Shown here in pieces: positions 35,092-43,391 of a DNA stretch of 43,921 nt. This stretch comes from Streptomyces silvae (GTDB lineage: Bacteria > Actinomycetota > Actinomycetes > Streptomycetales > Streptomycetaceae), in assembly GCF_016745505.1 (NCBI RefSeq), contig NZ_JAERUC010000072.1, positions 1-43,921 of the forward strand. Reading direction: 5' to 3'. Each line of letters opens with the position of its first letter. Positions within the stretch are counted from its first letter, which is position 1. The notes below the pieces were generated by a model. That model did not search any database and was not told the origin of the DNA. It saw nothing but the letters and a program-made list of their open reading frames with translations. Position numbers and translations under genes: made by a program.

Positions 35092-35138
35092 GGTCCGGCA
35101 GCGCCTTCATCCCTTGGCCGGGTTGGCGCTGCCGGACC
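35092..35138 (+). terminator. Strong hairpin terminator
   Basis: GGTCCGGCAGCGCC (35092-35105) is perfectly complementary to GGCGCTGCCGGACC (35125-35138), with a 19-nt loop. It starts 13 nt after a small gene and shields the recombinase pair from upstream transcription. Confidence 0.75.
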
Positions 35139-35291
35139 CCACCTCCACCATCGACCACGCGGCACGGCCGCACGGAAGGGGCTTCGGCATGCCCTCACGC
35201 AAGGAGAGGAACGCTGCCCACGGTAGCGCGACCTCGCAATACAGCGGGTGGGATTCACCCGCACGGCACACGGTCACGGCGGGAAACCTCC

Positions 35292-36206
35292 ATGGCTAGG
35301 CCGACGACCAAGGAGGCACTGCTGCAGGTCTCCCACGTCTGGAAGCAACTCGCGTGGGACGGGGTGATGAGCATCGACACCGTCGACGAGTACATCGAAG
35401 TCAGCGAACGCCTGCTCGACTTCGCCCGAGCTCACCAGATCACCCATCTCGATGACATCACCCCAGCCCTGGCCGAAGCCTTCGTCAATGCCCCGGGACA
35501 CGACCGGCACCGAGGGATCATCGCCACCCCGGCAGGAGGAACCCGCCGACAACGGCGCTCCGCGGTCACATCCCTGTTCGCGCACGCCCGCGCTCTCGGA
35601 CTGACCAAGGCGGCGCCGATGGTCGACTCCGCGCCCATTGCCCGCAGCCCCCGTCGGCCTGGGGCCGACCTGCAATTACATGAAGTCGCCCAACTGCAGT
35701 TCCACTCCGAACGGGGCATGCCCGCTACACGGCACGCAGCCCTGCTTGCCCTCCTGCTCGCTGGATTCTCCAGCGCCGAGACTGGCGCCGCGTCCACCGC
35801 CGACCTAGAACTCGACGCGGGCTCAGTACACACCAGCGGCTCGACCCGGACGCTCGCCCGGACCTGCCAGCTCGACGAGTGGAGCGTCCATGTCCTGGGA
35901 CTGCGCGCCGCCCATCTAGGCAAGCGAGGTCCGCAGCCGCACCAGCTCGTGGCCAGTGCCACCTCCGCGCCCAGCGTCGTGCAGTCCAGCGTCGGCTCGG
36001 GCTTCGGTGACATCGCGCGCCGCAGCGGCCTGTCCACTCAATCCCGCAAGGTCGAGCCCCGCGATGTCACCCGCTATGTAGCCCGCAAGATCCTCAATGA
36101 AACCGGGCAGCTCTCCGAAGTCGCCCGCCGCCTGGGCCTGTCCTCCCTCGATGTCGCTGCCGCCCTGGCCGATCTGCAGTGGCACACGGGAGGCGATGCC
36201 GCATGA
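35292..36206 (+). CDS. Tyrosine-recombinase-fold protein lacking catalytic residues
   Basis: A 304-residue protein. Residues about 30-70 resemble a SAM-like core-binding domain (TVDEYIEVSERLLDFARAHQ). Residues 145-300 follow the catalytic-domain layout: ALLLAGFSSAETGAASTADL where active enzymes have TGLRxSEL, and RDVTRYVARKILNETGQLSE with EVARRLGLSSLDVAAAL where they have HxxR, LGH and the Tyr. The first Arg, the His of HxxR, the LGH His and the Tyr all appear to be missing; R261 of the HxxR pair may remain. It is likely a DNA-binding or targeting subunit. It is coupled by ATGA to the next gene. Confidence 0.65.
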   Translation: MARPTTKEALLQVSHVWKQLAWDGVMSIDTVDEYIEVSERLLDFARAHQITHLDDITPALAEAFVNAPGHDRHRGIIATPAGGTRRQRRSAVTSLFAHARALGLTKAAPMVDSAPIARSPRRPGADLQLHEVAQLQFHSERGMPATRHAALLALLLAGFSSAETGAASTADLELDAGSVHTSGSTRTLARTCQLDEWSVHVLGLRAAHLGKRGPQPHQLVASATSAPSVVQSSVGSGFGDIARRSGLSTQSRKVEPRDVTRYVARKILNETGQLSEVARRLGLSSLDVAAALADLQWHTGGDAA

Positions 36207-37690
36207 CCGCCCCCAAGAAGCGCGCCAGGCGCAAGCCTGTGAAGAAGAAGCCTGACTACGTCCTGGCCACCATCCCCGACGACACGTTCGGAGCGGCAAC
36301 CGACCCCCTGCCGGCCAAGAGTCCAGAGGCCCCACCGCTGACCGCCGACGAGCGGTTCGAGTACCTCCTGGACAACCCCGACCTATACGCCGCCGCCCGT
36401 GCCCTCCCCGGGCCTGGCCGCGTTGGCCGGCCTGCCCATCACCCGCCTGTCGTCTATCTAGTCTTCCTCTGCGCGATCTCCTTGTTCGGCTCCGCCCGAG
36501 CCACCTCGTGTCACCTTCAGCGTCCCATCTGGTGGGACCTCGTCCGCGCAGGCATCCGTACCCACATGGGCGACGAGCTCGCCGACTCTCTTCAGCCTGT
36601 CGGCCCCAGCAGGGGCCAGTGGAACTACTTCTTCCACACGAAACTCAAGCCCGCCTTCGCTGACGTACGCGATATCAGCCGCGACCTGTGGATCCAGCAG
36701 GCTCTCGACCACGGAATGATGAGCGAGACCAGCACGCGAGTCAGCCGGAGCTGCCCCGAACGCCACCAGGTCATCCACGCCGACGCAACCGTCGCCTGCC
36801 CGCCGTCCTCTCAGCGGCACCGCACGACCGTTAACAAGGTGACCGGAGAGATCCGCCACCACCGTGTCGATCCCGACGCCGGCAATACCGTCGAGGGCGG
36901 TGGCGCTCGCGTCTACGGCAACAAATTCCTCTCTGCGGCCATCCGTCTCGCGAATACCCCGCACAGCCGCGTCATCCTGGGCATCGAATCCATCCGCCAC
37001 AAGTCGGCCAAACACGACCCCCAGCGCGGCGACGAAGGCACCGCCTTCGTCAAGCTCGCCCAGTACATCCTGAGCCGAGCCGGTGGCCTTCGTGCCATCA
37101 CCTACGACAACGCCCTCCGCGGAGTCCACCGGGCCCCGCTCATCGCCGACGGCCTCGTCGTCTTCACCACCCAGCACGGCGGACTCACACCCGAATCCCT
37201 GCACCGCTACGAGGACGGGCCCTGCCGCCACGATCTCTACGTCGCCGAGGGGCGCGTCTGCGAACGCCACATCACCGTCGACGGCACCACGCACTACACC
37301 CCGCTACCCGTCGAAGAGCTCGAATACCGGCAGGGGACACGGACCCGCTTCTACCACCGCCTGACCATCCCCTGCCGGGTGACGAACCACACCACCCGCG
37401 TCCGAGTCGACGAAACCCCAGAGGACCGCCAGATTGACCCGTCGACCAAGCGACAGCGTTTCAACCGGACAGAACATCTGCGGCAGGTCCCACCGGACAC
37501 CCACGCGGGCCGACGCCTCAAAGGTTTCCGCCAAGACAGCGAGTCCCAGCACTCCCGCTTCGACCAGAGCTACCCCCATAAGAGGGTCCCGGCATACGGG
37601 GCCAACGCGGGCATGTTGATCTACATCGGCTACGCCTGGCTCAGTAACTCCGTCGCGCGCGCCAAGATCAACTCCACCGTCGCCGCCTGA
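36203..37690 (+). CDS. DDE-transposase-like protein coupled to the recombinase-fold gene
   Basis: A 495-residue protein with a very basic N-terminus (KKRARRKPVKKK). The central region looks like an RNase H-fold DDE domain: VIHADATVACPP (D194), an AAIRLANTPHSRVILGIESI strand-helix unit, AITYDNALRG (D302), a large insertion of about 140 residues, then FRQDSESQHSRFDQSYPHKR (E447) and GANAGMLIYIGYAWLSNS, like the last transposase helix. The triad D194-D302-E447 is my candidate. I cannot place it in a named IS family. The ATG overlaps the preceding stop, so both are made together. It ends about 160 nt before tRNA-Arg, so it may drive integration there. Confidence 0.6.
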   Translation: MTAPKKRARRKPVKKKPDYVLATIPDDTFGAATDPLPAKSPEAPPLTADERFEYLLDNPDLYAAARALPGPGRVGRPAHHPPVVYLVFLCAISLFGSARATSCHLQRPIWWDLVRAGIRTHMGDELADSLQPVGPSRGQWNYFFHTKLKPAFADVRDISRDLWIQQALDHGMMSETSTRVSRSCPERHQVIHADATVACPPSSQRHRTTVNKVTGEIRHHRVDPDAGNTVEGGGARVYGNKFLSAAIRLANTPHSRVILGIESIRHKSAKHDPQRGDEGTAFVKLAQYILSRAGGLRAITYDNALRGVHRAPLIADGLVVFTTQHGGLTPESLHRYEDGPCRHDLYVAEGRVCERHITVDGTTHYTPLPVEELEYRQGTRTRFYHRLTIPCRVTNHTTRVRVDETPEDRQIDPSTKRQRFNRTEHLRQVPPDTHAGRRLKGFRQDSESQHSRFDQSYPHKRVPAYGANAGMLIYIGYAWLSNSVARAKINSTVAA

Positions 37691-37724
37691 GCCAGGGCGC
37701 ACACATCCGCCTGCGGATCACGCA

Positions 37725-37775
37725 CCACCCGCTACACTGACCGCGGTGGCTAAGCCCTCACCGGCTTCCACCGCG
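37725..37775 (+). promoter_or_regulatory. Island-borne tRNA promoter and leader hairpin
   Basis: CCACCCGCTACACTGA (37725-37740) is identical to 122-137 and contains the -10 TACACT (37733-37738). A nested hairpin follows: CGCGGTGG (37742-37749) with CCACCGCG (37768-37775), and inside AAGCC with GGCTT. Transcription would start at the hairpin and read through about 75 more nt into the tRNA at 37850. It looks like a substitute promoter brought by the island to keep the tRNA expressed. Confidence 0.5.
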
Positions 37776-37842
37776 ACCTGTCGCCAAGCAAGCCTGAAGC
37801 AGTCCGCCTACCTCGGCAGACTTTCAGACACGTTTTCCGACA

Positions 37843-37858
37843 GATCCCCGCCTTCGTA
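37843..37858 (+). other. Putative attR: GATCCCC followed by the first 9 nt of tRNA-Arg
   Basis: GATCCCC-GCCTTCGTA matches the left-end copy at 136-152 apart from one base. The tRNA continues intact from here. Confidence 0.45.
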
Positions 37859-37922
37859 GCTCAGGGGATAGAGCACCGCTCTCCTAAAGCGGGTGTCGCA
37901 GGTTCGAATCCTGCCGGGGGCA
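37850..37922 (+). tRNA. tRNA-Arg, anticodon CCT
   Basis: A 73-nt cloverleaf without an encoded CCA tail. The acceptor stem GCCTTCG pairs with CGGGGGC (two G-U pairs), the D arm is GCTC/GAGC, the anticodon loop CTCCTAA has CCT at positions 34-36, and the T arm GCAGG-TTCGAAT-CCTGC is canonical. The discriminator is A. All stems pair, so it should be functional. It reads rare AGG codons and is probably the only copy of its type. Confidence 0.95.
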
Positions 37923-37941
37923 CAGCGCATTACCGCTCTGA

Positions 37942-37961
37942 CCTGGGGTTTCTCCCCCAGG
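37942..37961 (+). terminator. Hairpin after tRNA-Arg
   Basis: CCTGGGG and CCCCAGG form a 7-bp stem with a 6-nt loop, 20 nt past the tRNA. It is the likely terminator of the tRNA transcript. The rest of the gap to 38141 shows no gene. Confidence 0.6.
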
Positions 37962-38140
37962 GAGGGGTCTTGCTCGGCCTCGGACTTCTCGTCCGGGGCC
38001 GTTTGCGTGAGCGGATGGGACGTTGCTCGCCCGGACGTCGCCCCATGAGCACCCTGGCGGTCGGGGCGTAGGCCACATGCACCTGCCAGCGAGACCAGCA
38101 CATAGAGCACTGACCCCACTGGCACGCCACGATTCATCGC

Positions 38141-38578
38141 TCAAGCTGGAGCAGCATCCGAGAGAGAGCCGTCACCGAGGGCACCTCGGAGAACGTGGGT
38201 GATCTCCTCGGGCTTGAGATCGATGCTGTCGATCCCCTCCATGGTCAGCGGGACCTCCTCCAGTGCGTATTCGCCCCGGCCCTGGGCACTGAACTCGGGC
38301 CCGCTGCGGTCGTCGAAGGACCAGGTCGCAATGCGGGTGAGGTAGAACAGCTGACGCTCGTCGTCGGACTCCATCGTGTGGAGGAGGCGGACGATGTCCG
38401 CCTTCCCTGCGATCTCCTCGTGGATCTCCCGGTGAAGGGCAGCCTCCCGGGATTCGTCTTCGGCTTCGACACCTCCACCGGGAAGCACCCAGTACACGGG
38501 GACTTTGGGCTTGGTACGGCGGATGACCAGCATCGTGTCGTGCTCGGTGACGAGGACGGCTCGGACCCGTTCGATCAT
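38141..38578 (-). CDS. NUDIX hydrolase
   Basis: A 145-residue protein with a complete NUDIX box, GGVEAEDESREAALHREIHE followed by EIAG, satisfying GX5EX7REUXEEXGU with H and I in the loose positions. It starts MIERVRAVLVTEHDTMLVIR and has VPVYWVLPGGG before the box. It hydrolyses a nucleoside diphosphate linked to another moiety; the substrate cannot be read from sequence. It is the first gene outside the putative island and is transcribed towards the tRNA. No clear promoter is seen, and its neighbour upstream is an SDR remnant. Confidence 0.92.
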   Translation of the reverse strand: MIERVRAVLVTEHDTMLVIRRTKPKVPVYWVLPGGGVEAEDESREAALHREIHEEIAGKADIVRLLHTMESDDERQLFYLTRIATWSFDDRSGPEFSAQGRGEYALEEVPLTMEGIDSIDLKPEEITHVLRGALGDGSLSDAAPA

Positions 38579-38608
38579 TCGGTTCTGTCTCCTTGCTTGT
38601 TGACGGTC

Positions 38609-39028
38609 TCAGTGCATCAGCCAGCCGCCATCGACGTGGACCGATTGCCCAGTGACGAACGATGCGGAGGGCCCGACGAGGAACGCCACGAGCGCCGCCA
38701 CGTCTTCGGGCCGCCCCCGGCGGGGAACACACTGGCGCTTGATCTGGTCCTCCGGGCTGGCGCGATGGCGGGCGGGGATCGCGGTCTCGGCGTCGACCTG
38801 GATGGCGCCGGGCAGGACCGTGTTGACGCAGACTCCGTACGGGCCCAGCTCACGGGCGCGGGATCGGGTGAGGCCCAGGAGCCCTGCCTTCGCGGTGCTG
38901 TACGCGACGAGATTGGTCCGGCCGGCGCGGGCGTTGACGCTGCTGATGTTCACGATGCGGCCCCAGCGCCTTTCGACCATGCCGGGGGCCACCGCGTGGC
39001 AGGCGCGGTAGTGCGCGGTGAGGTTCAG
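38609..39028 (-). pseudogene. Short-chain dehydrogenase, N-terminus missing
   Basis: The C-terminal 140 residues of an SDR oxidoreductase: [20 protein letters not shown], then [10 protein letters not shown] with the catalytic Ser, YSTAKAG with Tyr and Lys, and [15 protein letters not shown] at the end. The Rossmann GxxxGxG half is absent. Similarity stops at about 39028, where a fragment of a different gene begins on the other strand, so a deletion joined the two. An internal ATG at 38992 could not give an active enzyme. Confidence 0.75.
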
Positions 39029-39034
39029 TCGAGG

Positions 39035-39226
39035 GAGGTCCGCCTACGCCAAGGAGACATCGACGGCGCCATGGCCACCTGGCGCGACTTCCTTGGCTGC
39101 GCCGACGGCATCCGTTCGGTCAGCGTCCAGGCCGCACTGCGGGACATGCGCGTACGCCTGCGCCGGTACAGCGCGGTTCCCGAGGCTCAGCAACTTCGTG
39201 AACGGGCAGGTCACATCACTGACTGA
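39035..39226 (+). pseudogene. C-terminal fragment of a TPR-type transcriptional regulator
   Basis: The frame [20 protein letters not shown], then GCADGIRSVSVQAALRDMRV, then RLRRYSAVPEAQQLRERAGH to TGA 39224-39226 matches the C-terminal end of Streptomyces HTH-TPR regulators. The HTH and most TPR repeats are missing. It lies at the same junction that truncated the SDR gene. Confidence 0.6.
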
Positions 39227-39323
39227 CTGGCGAGGGCCAGCAGGCGGCTCGGGACCCGCCTAGCCTTCCCTTCGAGGGCGGGGCGACAGGGCATTGATCC
39301 CGCAGACGTCCTGCGGTTCAGGA

Positions 39324-40309
39324 TCAGGCGACCGCGACAGAGGCTATGGATGCGTCAGCCAGGTCGCCGGAGGGGAGCCCTGCCAGATAGCGCTCGGCAT
39401 CCAGGGCGGCCGAGGCCCCACTGCCGGCAGCGGTGACGGCCTGCCGATAGGTGTGGTCGACGACATCGCCTGCACCAAAGACGCCAGGGAGGTTCGTCCG
39501 GGTCGTGGGTGAGGAGACCTTGAGGTAGCCCTCCTCGTCCAAGTCGAGCTGACCACGGAAGAGCTCGGTGCGCGGGTCGTGTCCGATCGCAATGAACAGT
39601 CCGGTGGCCGCTACTTCTCGCGTGGCGCCGCTGAGGACGTCCCGGAGAACGATGCCACCGAGCATGGTCCCCTCCTGCCGGAGTTCGGCGACCTCGGTGT
39701 CGAAGACGAAGGAGATCTTGTCGTCGGCGAAGGCGCGGTTCTGCATGACCTTCGAAGCGCGAAGCGCGAAGGGCGGAACGGCGGTGGACGACGGCCACGG
39801 ACCTGGCGAAACGAGTCAGGAAGGTGGATTCCTCCATAGCGGTGTCGCCGCCGCCGACCACGACGATGTCGCGGTCACGGAAAAGGAAGCCGTCGCAGGT
39901 GGCGCACCAGGACACTCCTCGGCCGGAGAACTCTTCTTCACCTGGGACGCCGAGCTTGCGGTAGCCGGAGCCGGTCGCGACGATCACCGTCCGGGCCTGG
40001 TGGACGGTGCCGTTCGAGTCGGTGAGGAGTTTGAAGGGCCGGTGAGGTCGACGTCGGTGATGTCGTCGTCGATCATTCGGCGCCGAACTTCTCGGCCTGG
40101 GCCCGCATCTTTGCCATGAGTTCGGGGCCGTCGACGCCCTCAGGAAAGCCAGGGAAGTTCTCGACCTCCGTGGTAGTGGTCAGGGAACCACCGACGAAGA
40201 TGCTGCTCCCGAAGAGAACGGGCCTGAGCTGAGCACGGGCGGTGTAGAGGGCAGCGGTGTAGCCGGCAGGGCCGGAGCCGATGATGACGACGTCACGTAT
40301 CACGCTCAC
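39324..40309 (-). pseudogene. trxB: Thioredoxin reductase, frameshifted three times
   Basis: All parts of a thioredoxin reductase are present: [16 protein letters not shown] at the FAD site, CATC in [20 protein letters not shown] at the NADPH site, and [16 protein letters not shown] near the end. The reading frame is broken near 40072 (one base lost after KFGAE), near 40037 (one base lost in the GPFKLL region), and near 39755, where CGCGCTT is tandemly duplicated (7 bp). It follows arsC with an overlapping start (GTG 40309), as in arsenic operons where it reduces thioredoxin for ArsC. If the sequence is correct, no intact enzyme is made. Confidence 0.85.
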
Positions 40310-40728
40310 GCCGTGGCCTCCGGGGCGATCTCGGCGATCAGGCCCTCCACGAGGGTCCTGATCTCGTCGCGGATGGGGCGGACGGCTTCCACGCCCTGGC
40401 CTGCGGGGTCCTCGAGCTTCCAGTCGAGGTAGCGCTTACCGGGGAAGACAGGGCAGGTGTCACCGCAGCCCATCGTGATGCAGACATCGGACTCGCGGAC
40501 CGCGTCGGTGGTGAGGACCTTGGGGGTCTCGGCGGAGATGTCGATGCCGACCTCGGCCATCGCCTCGACGGCAGCAGGGTTGACGCAGGCGCCCGGGTTC
40601 GAGCCGGCGGAGCGGACCTCGACGCCGTCCCCGGCAAGGTGAGTCAGCCAGGCAGCGGCCATCTGGGAGCGGCCGGCGTTGTGGACACAGACGAACAGGA
40701 CGGACGGCTTGCCGGAAGACTCGGCCAT
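40306..40728 (-). CDS. arsC: Arsenate reductase ArsC, low-molecular-weight phosphatase type
   Basis: Reduces arsenate to arsenite for export. The 140-residue protein has the P-loop CVHNAGRSQ near residues 12-20, and the redox Cys pair in [18 protein letters not shown]. These belong to the thioredoxin-linked ArsC family. ATG 40728 is chosen ([14 protein letters not shown]) over an upstream in-frame start that lacks similarity. It is divergent from arsR and followed by the broken trxB, so its electron donor would have to be supplied by another reductase. Confidence 0.93.
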   Translation of the reverse strand: MAESSGKPSVLFVCVHNAGRSQMAAAWLTHLAGDGVEVRSAGSNPGACVNPAAVEAMAEVGIDISAETPKVLTTDAVRESDVCITMGCGDTCPVFPGKRYLDWKLEDPAGQGVEAVRPIRDEIRTLVEGLIAEIAPEATA

Positions 40729-40822
40729 GGTGATCGTTCTCTCTCGTCGCACGGCGGGACCAGTCGCCAATGACTTCAGCCCCCGCTGGTATCAGCGAGT
40801 GGTGATGTGAGAGTATCAGTGC
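40729..40822. promoter_or_regulatory. Divergent ars promoter with repeated GTATCAG
   Basis: 94 nt between arsC (minus) and arsR (plus). GTATCAG occurs twice, about 23 nt apart, close to the arsR start. This may be the ArsR operator controlling both directions. Confidence 0.4.
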
Positions 40823-41131
40823 ATGCTGACTTCAGTCGATCCTGATCTGATCCGGGTGCTGGGCGATCCGCTCCGCCTCCAGATCGTGACCCTGCTGGCG
40901 CGCGAGACGCTCTGTACGACGCACCTGGTCGAGGAGACCGGCGCGAAGCAGACCAACCTGTCCAACCACATGAAGGTCCTGCGCGAAGCCGGCGTGGTGG
41001 AGACCGAGCCGTGTGGCCGCTTCACCTACTACAAGCTGCGACCCGAGGTCCTCGCCGGGCTCTCCGAGCAATTCGCGGCACTCGCCGAGTCCGCCCGCAC
41101 AGCCGCCGAGAACAAGAGGGCCTGCCCGTGA
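40823..41131 (+). CDS. arsR: ArsR-family arsenic-responsive repressor
   Basis: A 102-residue winged-helix repressor. LGDPLRLQIVTLLARETLCT carries a Cys, and CTTHLVEETG with KQTNLSNHMKVLREAGVV forms the HTH. FTYYKLRP is the wing. It should bind the divergent promoter and release on arsenite binding. The stop overlaps the start of the exporter gene (GTGA), so repressor and exporter are coupled. An additional Cys sits in the C-terminal NKRACP. Confidence 0.9.
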   Translation: MLTSVDPDLIRVLGDPLRLQIVTLLARETLCTTHLVEETGAKQTNLSNHMKVLREAGVVETEPCGRFTYYKLRPEVLAGLSEQFAALAESARTAAENKRACP

Positions 41132-42270
41132 CCTCCACTGAGCCCACCACGGTCTCCACCCAGGGTGCCGGCCCGGCGGGGGACGACTCGATCGTCAAGA
41201 AGCTCTCCACTCTCGACCGCTACCTGGCGGTGTGGATCCTGCTGGCCATGGCCGTCGGCCTGGGGCTGGGCCGGCTCATCCCAGGGATGAACGACGCGCT
41301 CGCGAAGATCGAGGTCGGCGGGATTTCCCTGCCGATCGCGCTCGGTCTGCTGGTGATGATGTACCCCGTGCTGGCCAAGGTCCGCTACGACCGGCTGGAC
41401 ACAGTCACCGGCGACCGCAAGCTGATGGTGTCCTCGCTGGTGATCAACTGGGTCGTCGGCCCCGCGGTCATGTTCGCCCTGGCGTGGATCTTCCTCCCCG
41501 ACCTGCCCGAGTACCGCACCGGCCTGATCGTCGTCGGCCTCGCCCGCTGCATCGCCATGGTCATCATCTGGAACGACCTCGCCTGCGGTGACCGCGAAGC
41601 CGCAGCTGTTCTCGTCGCTCTGAACTCGGTGTTCCAGGTGTTCGCGTTCGGCCTGTTGGGCTGGTTCTACCTTGACCTGCTGCCGCGCTGGATGAACCTC
41701 GGCGACGGCCAGGGCCTGGATGTGTCCGTCTGGCATATCGCGCTGAACGTCGTCATCTTCCTCGGCATCCCGCTGCTTGCCGGCTTCCTTACCCGCCGCA
41801 TCGGCGAGCAGAAGATGGGCCGCGAGAACTACGAGGCGAAGTTCCTGCCGAAGATCGGCCCCTGGGCGCTGTACGGGCTGCTGTTCACGATCGTCATCCT
41901 CTTCGCGCTCCAGGGGAAGACCATCACCTCCCAGCCGCTGGACGTCGTGCGGATCGCGCTGCCGCTCTTGGTCTACTTCGCGATCATGTTCTTCGGGACC
42001 TTCCTCCTGGGCAAGGGCCTCGGCCTCGCGTACGACCGCACCGCCACGCTCGCGTTCACCGCTGCGGGCAACAACTTCGAGCTGGCCATCGCCGTCGCCA
42101 TTGCCACCTTCGGCGTCACCTCCGGCCAGGCGCTGTCGGGCGTCGTCGGCCCGCTGATCGAGGTCCCTGTCCTGATCGGCCTGGTGTACGTCGCATTGGC
42201 CTGGCGCAAGAAGTTCGCCCCCTCAGCGCTCGCCACCTCGCAAAAGGAGCCTGAGGCGCCTCGCGGCTAA
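41128..42270 (+). CDS. acr3: ACR3-family arsenite exporter
   Basis: A 380-residue inner-membrane protein with about ten hydrophobic segments, starting after a 45-residue cytoplasmic arm. The family signature ARCIAMVIIWNDLACGD near residues 135-151 has the conserved Cys, and FTAAGNNFELAIAVAIATFG near 310 carries the conserved Glu. It expels arsenite using the proton gradient. GTG 41128 overlaps arsR. It is commonly annotated arsB, though it is not related to true ArsB. Confidence 0.95.
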   Translation: MTSTEPTTVSTQGAGPAGDDSIVKKLSTLDRYLAVWILLAMAVGLGLGRLIPGMNDALAKIEVGGISLPIALGLLVMMYPVLAKVRYDRLDTVTGDRKLMVSSLVINWVVGPAVMFALAWIFLPDLPEYRTGLIVVGLARCIAMVIIWNDLACGDREAAAVLVALNSVFQVFAFGLLGWFYLDLLPRWMNLGDGQGLDVSVWHIALNVVIFLGIPLLAGFLTRRIGEQKMGRENYEAKFLPKIGPWALYGLLFTIVILFALQGKTITSQPLDVVRIALPLLVYFAIMFFGTFLLGKGLGLAYDRTATLAFTAAGNNFELAIAVAIATFGVTSGQALSGVVGPLIEVPVLIGLVYVALAWRKKFAPSALATSQKEPEAPRG

Positions 42271-42318
42271 AACAGAAGTTGAGCCAGAACCAGTTCTCAC
42301 GCACAGAGCCGCTGTCGC

Positions 42319-43362
42319 TCAGCGCCTCTGCAGACGGGACAGCACGTACCCCGCGTCGCGGCCGACGCCGCGCAGAGTCTTGGAGGAGAAGCTGCGCTGG
42401 AACTCCATGCCTACGAAACCGAAGCCCGGCACGGTGATGGCAATGCCGCCCTTGTGGAGCGGTGCGCCGTCGGAGCCGAGGGCGCCGCTGCTGTGCAGGT
42501 AGGGAAAGGTGAGCTGGTAGCCGGTGGCGAGCAGGACTGTATCGATGGCTTCTCTCGTTCCGTCGGCCCACACCACGCCCTCGTTCGTGTACCGGGCGAA
42601 CATGTCGCGGCGTTCAACGCCGTGCCGGTCCAGTGCAGCCAGGTAGTGGCCGTCATCGACCACAGAGACGGGGACCTTCGCCGGTAGCCGTCGGATCGGG
42701 GCGATATCGAGGCGGGTGTGCTTGAGCCACCAGTGCAGGTCCCGGCCGAGGGGGCGCTGGGGCAACCAGCCGATCGGGCGCCGGCTGGCCAGGGTGGTGT
42801 CAGCGACCACGCCGAGGTCCGCAGCAATCTGAATCGCGGAGTTGCCTCCGCCGACCACGACGACCCGCTTCCCCGCGAACACGTCGGGACTGCGGTAGTC
42901 AGCGGCGTGCAGTGCCTGGCCGCCGAAGTCCTGGCGGCCAGGGAGGTCCGGAGTGAAGGGCGTGCCGTAGTCGCCGGTCGCGGCGACGACCGCCCCGGCC
43001 GTGAACTTCCGCCCGTCGCTGGCAAGCACGGACCAGGCACCGTCCTGCTGCGCTGCAGAGGTGACGGAGGTCGAGGTGCGGATGTCGGCGGGCAGGCGTT
43101 TGGCGTAGTCGCGCAGGTAGTCCACGACTTCGTCCCGGCGCGGGTAGCGGTCCTGGTCGCCGGGGAACGGCATGCCGGGAAGGGAGGAGTACCGGGCCGG
43201 GGAGAACAGCGTGAGGCTGTCGTAGTAACGCGGCCAAGACCCGCCCGGCTTCTCTGCGGCTTCCAGGACCAGAACGCGGGTGAAGCCATGACGCGGGGCA
43301 AGGGCCGCGGTGGCCAAGCCGGACTGTCCAGCGCCGATGACGATGAGATCGGCATGCTCCAT
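42319..43362 (-). CDS. arsO: ArsO-like flavin-dependent monooxygenase
   Basis: A 347-residue flavoprotein with FAD motif GAGQSG (residues about 9-14), the NADPH motif GGGNSA near 172, and LLATGY near residue 283. FMO-type proteins of this layout are found in ars clusters and named ArsO; the substrate is uncertain. It diverges from the ArsR-type gene at 43427, sharing an ATTTCG/CGAAAT operator. ATG 43362 gives a normal N-terminus (MEHADLIVIGAGQSG). Confidence 0.8.
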   Translation of the reverse strand: MEHADLIVIGAGQSGLATAALAPRHGFTRVLVLEAAEKPGGSWPRYYDSLTLFSPARYSSLPGMPFPGDQDRYPRRDEVVDYLRDYAKRLPADIRTSTSVTSAAQQDGAWSVLASDGRKFTAGAVVAATGDYGTPFTPDLPGRQDFGGQALHAADYRSPDVFAGKRVVVVGGGNSAIQIAADLGVVADTTLASRRPIGWLPQRPLGRDLHWWLKHTRLDIAPIRRLPAKVPVSVVDDGHYLAALDRHGVERRDMFARYTNEGVVWADGTREAIDTVLLATGYQLTFPYLHSSGALGSDGAPLHKGGIAITVPGFGFVGMEFQRSFSSKTLRGVGRDAGYVLSRLQRR

Positions 43363-43391
43363 GAGATCGTGGACCCTTCGATTGAGTCGTT

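Larger units (their letters stand above)
144..37858. mobile_element. Putative genomic island in the 5' end of tRNA-Arg(CCU), carrying the Dpd system
   Basis: The first 9 nt of the tRNA gene (GCCTTCGTA) occur at 144-152 and again as the start of the intact tRNA at 37850-37858. Both are preceded by a GATCCC-type block. The left copy sits behind a tRNA-like -10, TACACT, at 130-135, and loses all tRNA similarity after the 9 nt. The island ends next to a paired tyrosine-recombinase-fold gene and DDE-like gene (35292-37690). Inside are the Dpd modification and restriction genes, an IS256 element, IS110 and IS630 debris and several decayed genes, as expected for an island. The inference rests on a short repeat plus promoter geometry and ORF closure, so the exact ends are uncertain. 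An alternative core is the 16-nt repeat at 122-137 and 37725-37740. Confidence 0.5.

Noticed and set aside
35090..35299. Small ORF running into the recombinase-fold gene
   Set aside because: It starts inside the terminator hairpin and has no ribosome-binding site or protein-like composition.
35292..36206. Calling this gene an active phage integrase
   Set aside because: The expected Arg, His and Tyr positions do not carry those residues in my reading, so only the fold is claimed.
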